Origin: an uncultured Odoribacter sp.
GTDB lineage: Bacteria; Bacteroidota; Bacteroidia; Bacteroidales; Marinifilaceae
Direction of reading: 5' to 3'
Assembly: GCA_900548135.1 (NCBI GenBank)
Contig: URJC01000197.1
Location: 1 to 5,395 of the forward strand
DNA length: 5,395 nt
The notes beneath the pieces were generated by a model. That model had not been told where the DNA came from. It worked only from the letters and a program-made list of their open reading frames with translations, and did no database searches. The position numbers and the translations under genes were made by a program. Positions within the stretch are counted from its first letter, which is position 1, and every line of letters starts with the position of its first letter. Positions 1 through 5,287 of this stretch are shown here, one piece after another.

Positions 1-633
1 TCCCGGAAACTCGTGCTTTTGAAAGGAGGGGAAGGGGTTGATTTGAGTTATTTCCATCCGGGTGGGCCGATGTCCCGTTCCGGTAAAACCAGCTTTCTGA
101 TGATAGCCCGTCTGCTTTATGACAAAGGGTATGAGGAATATGTAAATACTGCTGAAGCGATCCGTAAGGAATATCCGGATTGTGAATTTCAATTGCTGGG
201 CAGTGTAGATGTGGCTTATCCGAATCATGTACCGGAAGAACGAGTGAATGATGATCATGAAAAGGAGTATATACGATATTTGGGATATCAGCCGGATGTT
301 AACCGATATATCGAATGTGCCGATTGTATTGTTTTACCTTCATTTTATAATGAAGGCTTGTCCCGGGTATTAATGGAAGGGCTGGCCATGGGTAAGCCGA
401 TTATAACGACGAATATTCCGGGTTGCCGTGAAACGGTAGCGGATGGGCAAAATGGTTTTCTGGTGCAGCCACGTAGCACGGAATCGTTGATTGAGGCAGT
501 GAGGAAATTTCTGAGCTTGAGCAATACGGATCGGGATGCTATGGGAAAGTTCAGTCGTAAATTGGCCGAGGAAATTTTTGATATCCGGGAAGTTATTAAG
601 GTTTATAAAAAGATAACCGGAGGTAGTATTTAA
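1..633 (+). CDS. GT4-family glycosyltransferase, C-terminal part (5'-truncated by window edge)
   Basis: The protein would transfer a sugar from a nucleotide-sugar donor to an acceptor, probably in cell-surface polysaccharide or glycoconjugate synthesis on the cytoplasmic side of the membrane. The reading frame is open to base 1, so the GTG at 13 is not taken as the real start and the N-terminal acceptor-binding Rossmann domain lies outside the window. What is visible is the GT-B C-terminal donor-binding domain: a GEGVDLSYF linker (bases 31-57), the strand/loop FLMIARLLYDKG, a YLGYQPDVNRYIECADC segment, and VLPSFYNEGLSRVLMEGLA carrying the retaining GT4 E-x7-E signature (Glu codons at 352 and 376). 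GKPIITTNIPGCRE and DGQNGFLV follow, as in PglA/EpsF-like enzymes. Donor and acceptor cannot be told from this part. The next gene starts 11 bp downstream on the same strand, which suggests cotranscription. The family call is firm; the exact substrate is unknown. Confidence 0.93.
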   Translation, partial: SRKLVLLKGGEGVDLSYFHPGGPMSRSGKTSFLMIARLLYDKGYEEYVNTAEAIRKEYPDCEFQLLGSVDVAYPNHVPEERVNDDHEKEYIRYLGYQPDVNRYIECADCIVLPSFYNEGLSRVLMEGLAMGKPIITTNIPGCRETVADGQNGFLVQPRSTESLIEAVRKFLSLSNTDRDAMGKFSRKLAEEIFDIREVIKVYKKITGGSI

Positions 634-644
634 ATGAAATGGTG

Positions 645-725
645 ATGGAACAATTAGCAGTTGAGATTGTCGGGCTTTGCCGGGAGTACGGAGAATGCCG
701 GGTGGAGGTGGAACGGATGGAGTGA
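645..725 (+). CDS. Short 26-aa ORF, upstream half of a split or coupled unknown gene
   Basis: ATG at 645 opens a 26-codon frame that ends with TGA at 723-725. The peptide (MEQLAVEIVGLCREYGECRV, then EVERME) is amphipathic and rich in Glu, Leu and Val, so it reads like the first helix of a coiled or helical protein. Over the same bases the other open frame gives a Gly/Pro/Arg-rich low-complexity string. This argues that this is the real coding frame up to about base 720. Its stop overlaps a possible GTG start at 722 (GTGA), after which the protein-like signal moves to the next frame. It may be a coupled leader peptide or the N-terminus of a 134-aa protein interrupted by a -1 shift. The start is 11 bp after the glycosyltransferase stop. 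No function can be assigned. Confidence 0.45.
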   Translation: MEQLAVEIVGLCREYGECRVEVERME

Positions 726-1048
726 AAAATGCTCTGGAGAGTGTGTGTGCGATGGCGAGGCAGAGACTGGATATTTCGGATCCGGCATTGCTTTTGGCAC
801 TGCTGGATGCCTGTGAGGTGACGCGGGATGAGGGGATGTTGCAGGAGGTGCTGGATGTGGTTGGTCGGAATTTGGATCGCCTGGCCGTTTCGGCGGAGAG
901 TGTGAAATTGCTGGCCTGCTGTTATTATTATGTGGAAGAAGAGGAATGTGCGGAACGGGCCCGAAGAATGCTGGAGGAGTTGAAGAAGATGGGAAGGGGG
1001 GAAGAAGAATTGGCGGATGCGGAGACAATTTTGGAGGAATTGACCTAA
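722..1048 (+). CDS. Small unknown alpha-helical, possibly TPR-like protein
   Basis: I do not recognise a named family. From a GTG at 722 the frame encodes 108 residues with no signal peptide or membrane segment, so it is probably cytoplasmic. It consists of short amphipathic helices: DISDPALLLALLDACEVT, GMLQEVLDVVGRNLDRL, SAESVKLLACCYYYVEEEE, CAERARRMLEELKKMG and ADAETILEELT. The third and fourth resemble one helix-turn-helix unit of a tetratricopeptide repeat; that resemblance is my inference. Other possible starts are TTG 677, which would add a low-complexity Gly/Arg stretch and is unlikely, and ATG 752. GTG 722 was chosen because it overlaps the stop of the 645-725 ORF, with GGAGG at 704-708 upstream. 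G-rich, purine-biased codon use matches the following tatD-like gene. Either it is translated by coupling to the upstream ORF, or the two ORFs are one frameshifted gene. Confidence 0.6.
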   Translation: MKNALESVCAMARQRLDISDPALLLALLDACEVTRDEGMLQEVLDVVGRNLDRLAVSAESVKLLACCYYYVEEEECAERARRMLEELKKMGRGEEELADAETILEELT

Positions 1049-1077
1049 GGGTTCAGCTTTAGGATGGATCCCGGGAG

Positions 1078-1111
1078 ACTCAGGACGTGCCCCTTCGGGG
1101 GCGGGAGGAGT
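1078..1111 (+). other. C(UUCG)G tetraloop hairpin in spacer
   Basis: A 5-bp perfect stem, GCCCC (1089-1093) with GGGGC (1098-1102), is closed by a TTCG loop on a C-G pair, the very stable UUCG tetraloop type. A second outer pairing, ACTC (1078-1081) with GAGT (1108-1111), could extend it across an asymmetric internal loop. It lies 40 bp after the stop of the small helical gene and before the promoter of the tatD-like gene. There is no T-run after it, so it is not a standard intrinsic terminator. It may protect the 3' end of the upstream transcript, or terminate poorly. Confidence 0.5.
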
Positions 1112-1134
1112 GTGGCTTGACAGAAAGTGGGGGA

Positions 1135-1164
1135 TTGATTATCCGGAGGAATGGTGTATATTTG
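1135..1164 (+). promoter_or_regulatory. Sigma-ABfr-type promoter for tatD-tcdA
   Basis: TATATTTG at 1157-1164 matches the Bacteroidota -7 consensus TAnnTTTG exactly. TTG at 1135-1137 sits 19 bp upstream, the expected distance for the -33 element. Transcription would begin a few bases past 1164. The ATG at 1151 would then lie inside the promoter and could not be used from this transcript, which supports the ATG at 1184 as the start of the hydrolase. Confidence 0.55.
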
Positions 1165-1183
1165 TGGTTATAAAAGGATGCTT

Positions 1184-1837
1184 ATGCCACAAGATTGGAT
1201 TAACGTACATACACATCGGCCGGGAGAGGGGGTGAATATTGTCGATCCTTGTCTGGGAAATGTGATTATGCCCGGGCAGGGGGCGGTTTACTTTTCTTTG
1301 GGAATTCATCCCATGTATATCGATGATAGGGTGGAGGAAAGGTTGCAGAAGATAGAACTGGCGGCAGCAGAGGGGAAGATTGTGGCTGTCGGGGAAGCGG
1401 GGGTGGACCGGAATGCGCTTGCTCCGGTGGAAGTGCAGTTGCAGCTGTTTGAACGGCAGGCGGAAATTGCAGGACGGTATGGGTTGCCGTTGATTATTCA
1501 TGGGGTGAGGGCGATCCCGGAATTGATTACTGCCTATAAGAAATGCCGGTCACATCAGAAATGGATTATGCACGGATTCAATAACCGGCGGGAGATCTTG
1601 ATGGATTTGTTGCGGCATGGATTTTATATTTCCGCCGGAAGGCATGCCATGAACGAAGAGTCGCAGGTGTATCGGGTATTACCTGAAATTCCGGCAGACC
1701 GGTTGCTGATCGAAACGGATAATTCGGATTTTACGATCGGGGAAGTCTATGGGCAAGTTGCCCGGCGGAGGGGGATCGCTGTGGAAGAATTGCAGCATAT
1801 TGTCCGGATGAATTTCGATCGGTTGTTTAAATTGTAA
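1184..1837 (+). CDS. TatD-family metal-dependent hydrolase (short form)
   Basis: A TIM-barrel hydrolase of the TatD family. Characterised members are metal-dependent DNases, but the substrate of this one is not known. From the ATG at 1184 it has 217 residues. Visible ligands are the HxH motif in NVHTHRP (H9, H11), GEAGVD (E71, the bridging acid), H106 in IIHG, H130 in IMHGF, and ETD with D179. GIHP at 40-43 is also typical. At 217 residues it is shorter than the usual ~255-265, fitting the compact TatD group I associate with Bacteroidota rather than a truncation, because all metal ligands are present. ATG 1151 is in frame and would add 11 residues. I prefer 1184 because homologues begin just before the HTH motif, AAAAGG (1172-1177) is well spaced, and the promoter overlaps 1151. 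It is followed after 24 bp by tcdA, so the pair is probably one operon. Confidence 0.9.
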   Translation: MPQDWINVHTHRPGEGVNIVDPCLGNVIMPGQGAVYFSLGIHPMYIDDRVEERLQKIELAAAEGKIVAVGEAGVDRNALAPVEVQLQLFERQAEIAGRYGLPLIIHGVRAIPELITAYKKCRSHQKWIMHGFNNRREILMDLLRHGFYISAGRHAMNEESQVYRVLPEIPADRLLIETDNSDFTIGEVYGQVARRRGIAVEELQHIVRMNFDRLFKL

Positions 1838-1861
1838 TATTATATTTTGAAATTTTATATT

Positions 1862-2584
1862 ATGCCTGAATGGTTGAGTCGTACGGAATTGTTACTCGGG
1901 AAGGAAAGGTTGGAGAAATTGCAGCAGGCTCATGTTTTGGTGGCCGGTTTAGGAGGGGTGGGAGCATATGCTGCCGAACAGTTGTGCCGGGCCGGAATAG
2001 GCGAAATGACGATTATCGATGGGGATGTGGTGGAACTGACCAACAAGAACAGGCAATTGCCGGCTTTGGATTGTAATCTGGGAAAAGCCAAGGCGGAGAT
2101 TATGGCCGAACGGTTCCGGAATATCAATCCGGAAATTAAATTGCATGTGATTAACGATTTTATCCGGGATGACCGGATGATCGAGGTATTGAAAATGGCC
2201 CGATACGACTATATCGTGGATGCTATCGATACCTTGGCACCGAAGATATTCCTGATTTATCATAGTCTGCAATTGGGCTTGCCTGTCGTTAGTTCGATGG
2301 GGTCGGGGGGAAAACTGGATCCTTCGAAAATTGCAGTGGCGGACATTTCGAAAAGTTATAATTGCAATCTGGCGCGTATGCTGCGTAAACGCTTGCATAA
2401 ACTGGGGGTTTACAAAGGGGTGAAGGTTGTTTTTTCGTCTGAATTTACTGATCCCGGTGCAATAGTACTTTCCGAAAGCCAGAATAAAAAATCAAATGTG
2501 GGCACGATTTCTTATATGCCTCCGATATTTGGCTGTTTTATAGCTTCAGTGGTGATCCGTGATTTAATAGGGGAAAGAAGCTAA
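1862..2584 (+). CDS. tcdA: tRNA threonylcarbamoyladenosine dehydratase TcdA
   Basis: An E1-like (ThiF/MoeB fold) enzyme that uses ATP to cyclise N6-threonylcarbamoyladenosine at position 37 of ANN-decoding tRNAs, giving ct6A. From ATG 1862 it has 240 residues. WLSRTELLLG at 4-13 is the TcdA/CsdL N-terminal signature. The nucleotide-binding GLGGVG loop is at 29-34. IIDGDVVELTNKNRQLPAL at 51-69 has the acidic pocket residues and the Asn/Arg of the E1 family, and DAIDT is at 120-124. VSSMGSGGKLDP at 143-154, SQNKKSNVGTISYMPPIFGC (206-225) and a short C-terminal helix complete the family pattern. There is no CxxC zinc pair, which separates it from ThiF and MoeB. TTG 1847 would add five residues but has no support. 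The leader is A/T-rich without a Shine-Dalgarno, as is normal in this phylum. The gene is probably cotranscribed with the upstream hydrolase. Confidence 0.95.
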   Translation: MPEWLSRTELLLGKERLEKLQQAHVLVAGLGGVGAYAAEQLCRAGIGEMTIIDGDVVELTNKNRQLPALDCNLGKAKAEIMAERFRNINPEIKLHVINDFIRDDRMIEVLKMARYDYIVDAIDTLAPKIFLIYHSLQLGLPVVSSMGSGGKLDPSKIAVADISKSYNCNLARMLRKRLHKLGVYKGVKVVFSSEFTDPGAIVLSESQNKKSNVGTISYMPPIFGCFIASVVIRDLIGERS

Positions 2585-2619
2585 GGACTTGTATATCCTT
2601 CCGTATAGAAAAGAATAAA

Positions 2620-2649
2620 GATGAATTCTAAAATTTTTTAGAATTCATC
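2620..2649. terminator. A/T-rich palindromic terminator between convergent genes
   Basis: GATGAATTCTAAA (2620-2632) pairs perfectly with TTTAGAATTCATC (2637-2649) around a 4-base loop, a 13-bp stem. It lies 35 bp after the tcdA stop and 9 bp past the stop of the convergent PUR gene. Read on the minus strand, the stem is followed by a T-rich tail (TTTATTCTTTTC), as expected of an intrinsic terminator. On the plus strand the following bases (CTGCACTG) are not T-rich. It therefore probably serves the PUR gene best and tcdA less well. Confidence 0.75.
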
Positions 2650-2658
2650 CTGCACTGT

Positions 2659-3003
2659 TTATATTTGGTCAAAATCAACGTCAAATTCGCTTTTTTGAAC
2701 TCCATCAGGTGTTGTTGCTGAAACCTGGCCATTCAAAGCTGCTTTTATATACTCCACAACTTCGTCTAATCCTTCTGCAAATTTTTCAAAGTCTTCTTTA
2801 TAAAGAAAAATTTTATGCTTTTCGAAATTTTGATTTCCATCATTATCAAATTTCTTCTTGCTTTCGGTGATTGTCAGATAATAATCGCTGTTACGGGTTG
2901 ATTTTACGTCGAAAAAATAGGTTCTTTTTCCTGCCCTCACTGCTTTGGAGTAAATTTCTTCACGATCGTTTTCCATGCCTTCTTTTCTCTCGAATTCTTC
3001 CAT
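2659..3003 (-). CDS. PUR-family DNA/RNA-binding protein (DUF3276)
   Basis: A 114-residue single-PUR-repeat protein of the DUF3276 family, common in Bacteroidota and also found in spirochaetes. By family knowledge it binds single-stranded nucleic acid, probably RNA or DNA with purine-rich stretches; the actual targets here are unknown. The PUR repeat covers roughly residues 15-87. It has REEIYSKAVRAGKRTYFFDV (14-33), the most diagnostic strand pair, then DYYLTITESKKKF, and EKHKIFLYKEDFEKFAEGL leading into the long helix EVVEYIKAAL. An acidic N-terminus (EEFERKEGMENDREE) and a weakly ordered acidic C-terminus (SEFDVDFDQI) flank it. The start at 3003 is the first ATG; the internal Met10 is less likely. 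It is monocistronic, convergent to tcdA and divergent from trpS, with a promoter-like box upstream and its own terminator. Confidence 0.92.
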   Translation of the reverse strand: MEEFERKEGMENDREEIYSKAVRAGKRTYFFDVKSTRNSDYYLTITESKKKFDNDGNQNFEKHKIFLYKEDFEKFAEGLDEVVEYIKAALNGQVSATTPDGVQKSEFDVDFDQI

Positions 3004-3057
3004 GTTTATGTTATTTTGGTATAAATGAAATACAATAAATTAATAATTTTTGCGTTT

Positions 3058-3090
3058 CAAATGTAAGAAAAAAAGAGTATAGATGTAACA
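3058..3090 (-). promoter_or_regulatory. Probable promoter of the PUR gene
   Basis: On the minus strand TACATTTG (3065 to 3058) is an exact TAnnTTTG box, leaving a leader of about 50 nt before the start codon at 3003. The -33 region is weak: TGTT (3090 to 3087), 21 bp upstream, is the closest match, inside a run of A and T. The surroundings are strongly A/T-rich. Confidence 0.4.
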
Positions 3091-3169
3091 TTTTTTTAAT
3101 TTTTTTTAGCTTGAGGTTAGCTGAGGCCTGATATCCTAACTGTTAAATTACAAATTTAATGAAAATCTG

Positions 3170-3201
3170 TTTCAAGGGTTATGAATAAAAGCTTATCTTT
3201 G
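3170..3201 (+). promoter_or_regulatory. Sigma-ABfr-type promoter of trpS-ruvA
   Basis: TATCTTTG at 3194-3201 matches the TAnnTTTG box exactly. TTTC at 3170-3173, 20 bp upstream, differs by one base from the -33 TTTG. A start a few bases downstream would give a leader of about 75 nt before the trpS ATG at 3281, beginning close to the leader hairpin. No other good promoter box is seen in the divergent region for this strand. Confidence 0.6.
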
Positions 3202-3207
3202 CGCTAT

Positions 3208-3237
3208 TGTATGAGAGTTGGGGAAAGCTTTCGTACA
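3208..3237 (+). promoter_or_regulatory. Stem-loop at the 5' end of the trpS leader
   Basis: TGTATGAGAG (3208-3217) pairs with CTTTCGTACA (3228-3237) in ten positions, two of them G-U wobbles, around the loop TTGGGGAAAG. It would sit almost at the 5' end of the transcript. It is followed by A-rich sequence, not a T-run, so it is not an attenuator. A 5'-stabilising or regulatory role is possible. I see no T-box features and no leader peptide with Trp codons. Confidence 0.4.
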
Positions 3238-3280
3238 GAAAAAAATAACGCCGGAATGGCAAGTAATAAATTGATTAAAA

Positions 3281-4264
3281 ATGGAAATTGTAGTTAGCGG
3301 AATCAGACCCACAGGGAATTTGCATTTGGGGAATTATTTTGGAGCTGTAAAGAATTTTTTGCGTTTGCAGGATGAGTATAAATGTTTCTTTTTTATCGCA
3401 GATTGGCATTCCTTGACTACTCATCCGCATCCAGGCGATGTAACGGCAAATGTCCGTAAGATCCTGGCAGAATACTTGGCTTGTGGAATTGACCCTCAAA
3501 AAGCAGCTATATATATGCAGAGCGATGTGAAGGAGATATTGGAGCTTTATTTGTATTTGAATATGAATGCTTATCTGGGAGAACTGCAGCGGGTGACTTC
3601 ATTCAAAGAGAAAGCAAGGAAACAGCCTGAGAATGTCAATGCCGGATTATTGACTTATCCGACCTTAATGGCCGCTGATATTTTAATTCATAGGGCTGAC
3701 AAGGTGCCTGTAGGAAAGGATCAGGAACAGAATATGGAGATGGCGCGGAAATTTGCCCGCCGCTTTAACATGATGTATGAAGTGGACTTTTTCCCTGAAC
3801 CGCAGTCATATTCTTTTGGAGGAGATGCCATAAAAGTGCCGGGATTGGATGGTTCCGGAAAAATGGGAAAATCAGAGGGAAATGCCATTTATTTGGTTGA
3901 CGATGCTGCCACCATACGCAAAAAAGTGATGAAGGCTGTGACAGACAGTGGACCAACAGAATTCAATAGCGAAAAACCAGAGGCAATTGCCAATTTGTTT
4001 ACCATGTTGAAAATTGTTTCTTCACCGGATACTTATGATTATTTCAATGAGAAATATAATGCCTGTGAAATCCGGTATGGCGATTTAAAGAAGCAGTTAG
4101 CAGAAGATATTGTTCAGTTTACTAATCCGGTCCGGGAAAAAATACTGGAGTTTTCGGCAGATGTTGCCTATATGGACCGGGTTGCCCGGGAAGGGGCTGA
4201 AAAAGCCCGCGAAAGTGCGGAAAAAACAATCAGGGAAGTACGGCAGATTATAGGGTTCAAATAA
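3281..4264 (+). CDS. trpS: Tryptophanyl-tRNA synthetase
   Basis: A class Ic aminoacyl-tRNA synthetase that charges tRNA-Trp with tryptophan using ATP in the cytoplasm. At 327 residues it has the usual full length. The Rossmann domain begins VSGIRPTGNLHLGNYFGAVK, with the HIGH-equivalent HLGN at 15-18. TYPTLMAADILIHRADKVPV (125-144) has the conserved YPxxMAADIL motif, whose Asp (D133) contacts the indole NH in homologues. GKDQEQN follows at 145-151. The KMSKS-equivalent is KMGKS at 194-198 in SGKMGKSEGN, as in bacterial TrpRS. The C-terminal helical anticodon-binding part ends in EKTIREVRQIIGF. The ATG at 3281 starts exactly at the family N-terminus. ruvA begins 18 bp after the stop and has no promoter of its own, so the two are probably cotranscribed. 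Confidence 0.97.
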   Translation: MEIVVSGIRPTGNLHLGNYFGAVKNFLRLQDEYKCFFFIADWHSLTTHPHPGDVTANVRKILAEYLACGIDPQKAAIYMQSDVKEILELYLYLNMNAYLGELQRVTSFKEKARKQPENVNAGLLTYPTLMAADILIHRADKVPVGKDQEQNMEMARKFARRFNMMYEVDFFPEPQSYSFGGDAIKVPGLDGSGKMGKSEGNAIYLVDDAATIRKKVMKAVTDSGPTEFNSEKPEAIANLFTMLKIVSSPDTYDYFNEKYNACEIRYGDLKKQLAEDIVQFTNPVREKILEFSADVAYMDRVAREGAEKARESAEKTIREVRQIIGFK

Positions 4265-4282
4265 ATTGAAACAGAAATAATT

Positions 4283-4864
4283 ATGTTTGAATATATAAAA
4301 GGGGATTTAGCTGAAGTGTCTCCGGCATATGCGGTTGTGGAATGTTCCGGAATAGGATATTATATCAATATCTCTGTGAATACGTATTCACAGATTGCTT
4401 CAGCAAAAGAAGTCCTTTTATATCTGCATCAGATTGTTCGTGAAGATGCCCATTTGTTGTATGGTTTTTATACCAGGGAGGAGAGGACAGTTTTCCGCCA
4501 ACTGATATCGGTGTCCGGAGTTGGGGCGAATACGGCAAGTGTGATGCTGAGTTCAATGACGGTGAATGAAATTGCGGGTGCAATTATGACCGAAAATGTG
4601 AATGCAATTAAAAGTGTCAAAGGTATTGGTTTAAAGACCGCCCAGCGGGTCATCATAGAACTGAAAGATAAAATCAGCGTGGCAGGATATGCCAGTGAAA
4701 CATCTTTGGGGGCTGCTTCGGCGATCAAAGAAGAAGCATTGGCTGCTTTGGTGATGTTGGGATTTGTAAAAGGACAGGCTGCAAAAGTCTTGGATAAAAT
4801 TATTGCGGGAGGAAATATAACGAGTGTTGAAGAATTGATTAAATTGGCACTCAAACAATTATAA
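4283..4864 (+). CDS. ruvA: Holliday junction branch migration protein RuvA
   Basis: RuvA tetramers bind four-way DNA junctions and load the RuvB motor for branch migration in recombination and repair. The length, 193 residues, is normal. Residues 1-62 form the OB-fold domain (MFEYIKGDLAEVSPAYAVVE at the start). The acidic pin that separates strands is E54-D55 in VREDAHLLYGF. Two helix-hairpin-helix motifs follow, LISVSGVGANTASVML (74-89) and IKSVKGIGLKTAQRVIIELK (109-128). After a flexible Gly/Ala/Ser linker (about 131-148), the RuvB-binding domain III (EEALAALVMLGFVKGQAAKV, then a last helix EELIKLALKQL) is complete. It follows trpS by 18 bp and is closed by a strong terminator. In many Bacteroidota sprA comes next; here only a possible relic is present. 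Confidence 0.97.
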   Translation: MFEYIKGDLAEVSPAYAVVECSGIGYYINISVNTYSQIASAKEVLLYLHQIVREDAHLLYGFYTREERTVFRQLISVSGVGANTASVMLSSMTVNEIAGAIMTENVNAIKSVKGIGLKTAQRVIIELKDKISVAGYASETSLGAASAIKEEALAALVMLGFVKGQAAKVLDKIIAGGNITSVEELIKLALKQL

Positions 4865-4876
4865 TTTCAAGAAAGG

Positions 4877-4927
4877 AAATTCCAGCAGGAATAACCCAAG
4901 CTGGTTTTTCTGCTGGAATTTATTTTG
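4877..4927 (+). terminator. Intrinsic terminator after ruvA
   Basis: AAATTCCAGCAG (4877-4888) pairs perfectly with CTGCTGGAATTT (4910-4921), a 12-bp stem. An inner hairpin, AACC (4893-4896) with GGTT (4903-4906), stacks inside. The structure begins 13 bp after the ruvA stop and is followed by a short T-rich stretch, ATTTTG. It should end the trpS-ruvA transcript. The stem also contains T-runs on both sides, so weak reverse action is possible. Confidence 0.8.
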
Positions 4928-5202
4928 CAGTCTTCCAATGGCCCGGAGGACACTGTTTATGCGGTTATTTTACCGGGAGTGTAACCGAACCCTTTTATTT
5001 CCAATCCTTCCGGGTTTTATGATATAAGGGTGTATCCTGCAAACGAAACCAATACCCTTTACCAGCAAATGACAGACGGTCTTTATCAGGGGGGGCAGGA
5101 CATGTTGAAAGTTGCTGCCAATTATACTTTAATAACCGCCTGAATCTCTGTTTATTCTATGATCTGACCGAGTTAAACCAGATAAGGCTGCGAATCGTAT
5201 GA
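4925..5202 (+). pseudogene. Decayed coding remnant, possibly SprA C-terminal beta-barrel end
   Basis: No intact ORF exists here, but one frame reads like protein across two disabling changes. From 4925 the frame gives SSNGPEDTVYAVILPGV, a TAA at 4982-4984, then PNPFISNPSGFYDIRVYPAN and onward through QQMTDGLYQGGQDMLKVAANY. At about 5126-5129 one base seems to be missing; moving to the next frame gives FNNRLNLCLFYDL and a stop at 5200-5202. The joined end (ANYTFNNRLNLCLFYD) alternates polar and hydrophobic residues like terminal outer-membrane beta-strands. It resembles the last strands of SprA/Sov, the type IX secretion translocon, whose gene follows ruvA in many Bacteroidota. A run of seven G at 5089-5095 is a further weak spot. 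The remnant character is moderately supported; the SprA identity is inference from the end motif and gene order. No start or upstream barrel is present. Confidence 0.4.
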
Positions 5203-5262
5203 ATATGCTATAAATTTTTGTAATTTAGGCTCGGTTTTCAGGGATATATTAAAGGCTGGCTG

Positions 5263-5270
5263 TATTTTTG
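5263..5270 (+). promoter_or_regulatory. Possible -7 promoter box before the response regulator gene
   Basis: TATTTTTG fits TAnnTTTG exactly and lies 17 bp before the ATG at 5288. The -33 side is poor: TTTC at 5236-5239 is 23 bp away, slightly too far. The leader would be very short. A weaker alternative is that transcription starts further upstream in the relic region. Confidence 0.3.
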
Positions 5271-5287
5271 AAACTGGGAATTGACGT

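Noticed and set aside
654..1028. Minus-strand ORF of 124 codons, very rich in Pro, His and Ser
   Set aside because: It is the complement of the purine-rich helical gene. The Pro/His/Ser bias is what a G-rich coding strand gives when read backwards, and it has no family signature.
1064..1120. 18-codon ORF in the spacer before the TatD-like gene
   Set aside because: It is short and rich in Gly, Arg and Pro because it reads through the GC hairpin, and it has no ribosome-binding context.
1139..1501. Minus-strand ORF opposite the TatD-like gene
   Set aside because: It lies antisense to a gene with all metal-binding motifs and has no recognisable domain.
1841..1849. Promoter box just before tcdA (TATATTTTG)
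   Set aside because: It is one base too long or too short for TAnnTTTG in either register, and the 24-bp gap to the upstream gene suggests cotranscription.
1949..2398. Minus-strand ORF of 149 codons opposite tcdA
   Set aside because: tcdA is unmistakable on the plus strand; this frame shows no motif and is a shadow.
3116..3140. Small inverted repeat GTTAG...CTAAC in the divergent intergenic region
   Set aside because: Only five base pairs with a 15-base loop, expected by chance in A/T-rich DNA, and it has no position that suggests an operator.
3202..3280. T-box or Trp attenuator before trpS
   Set aside because: The leader is too short for a T-box, lacks its conserved bulge sequence and terminator, and has no run of Trp codons.
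4468..4854. Minus-strand ORF of 128 codons opposite ruvA
   Set aside because: It is antisense to the HhH and domain III coding region of ruvA; its hydrophobic look comes from complementing Lys/Glu/Asn codons.
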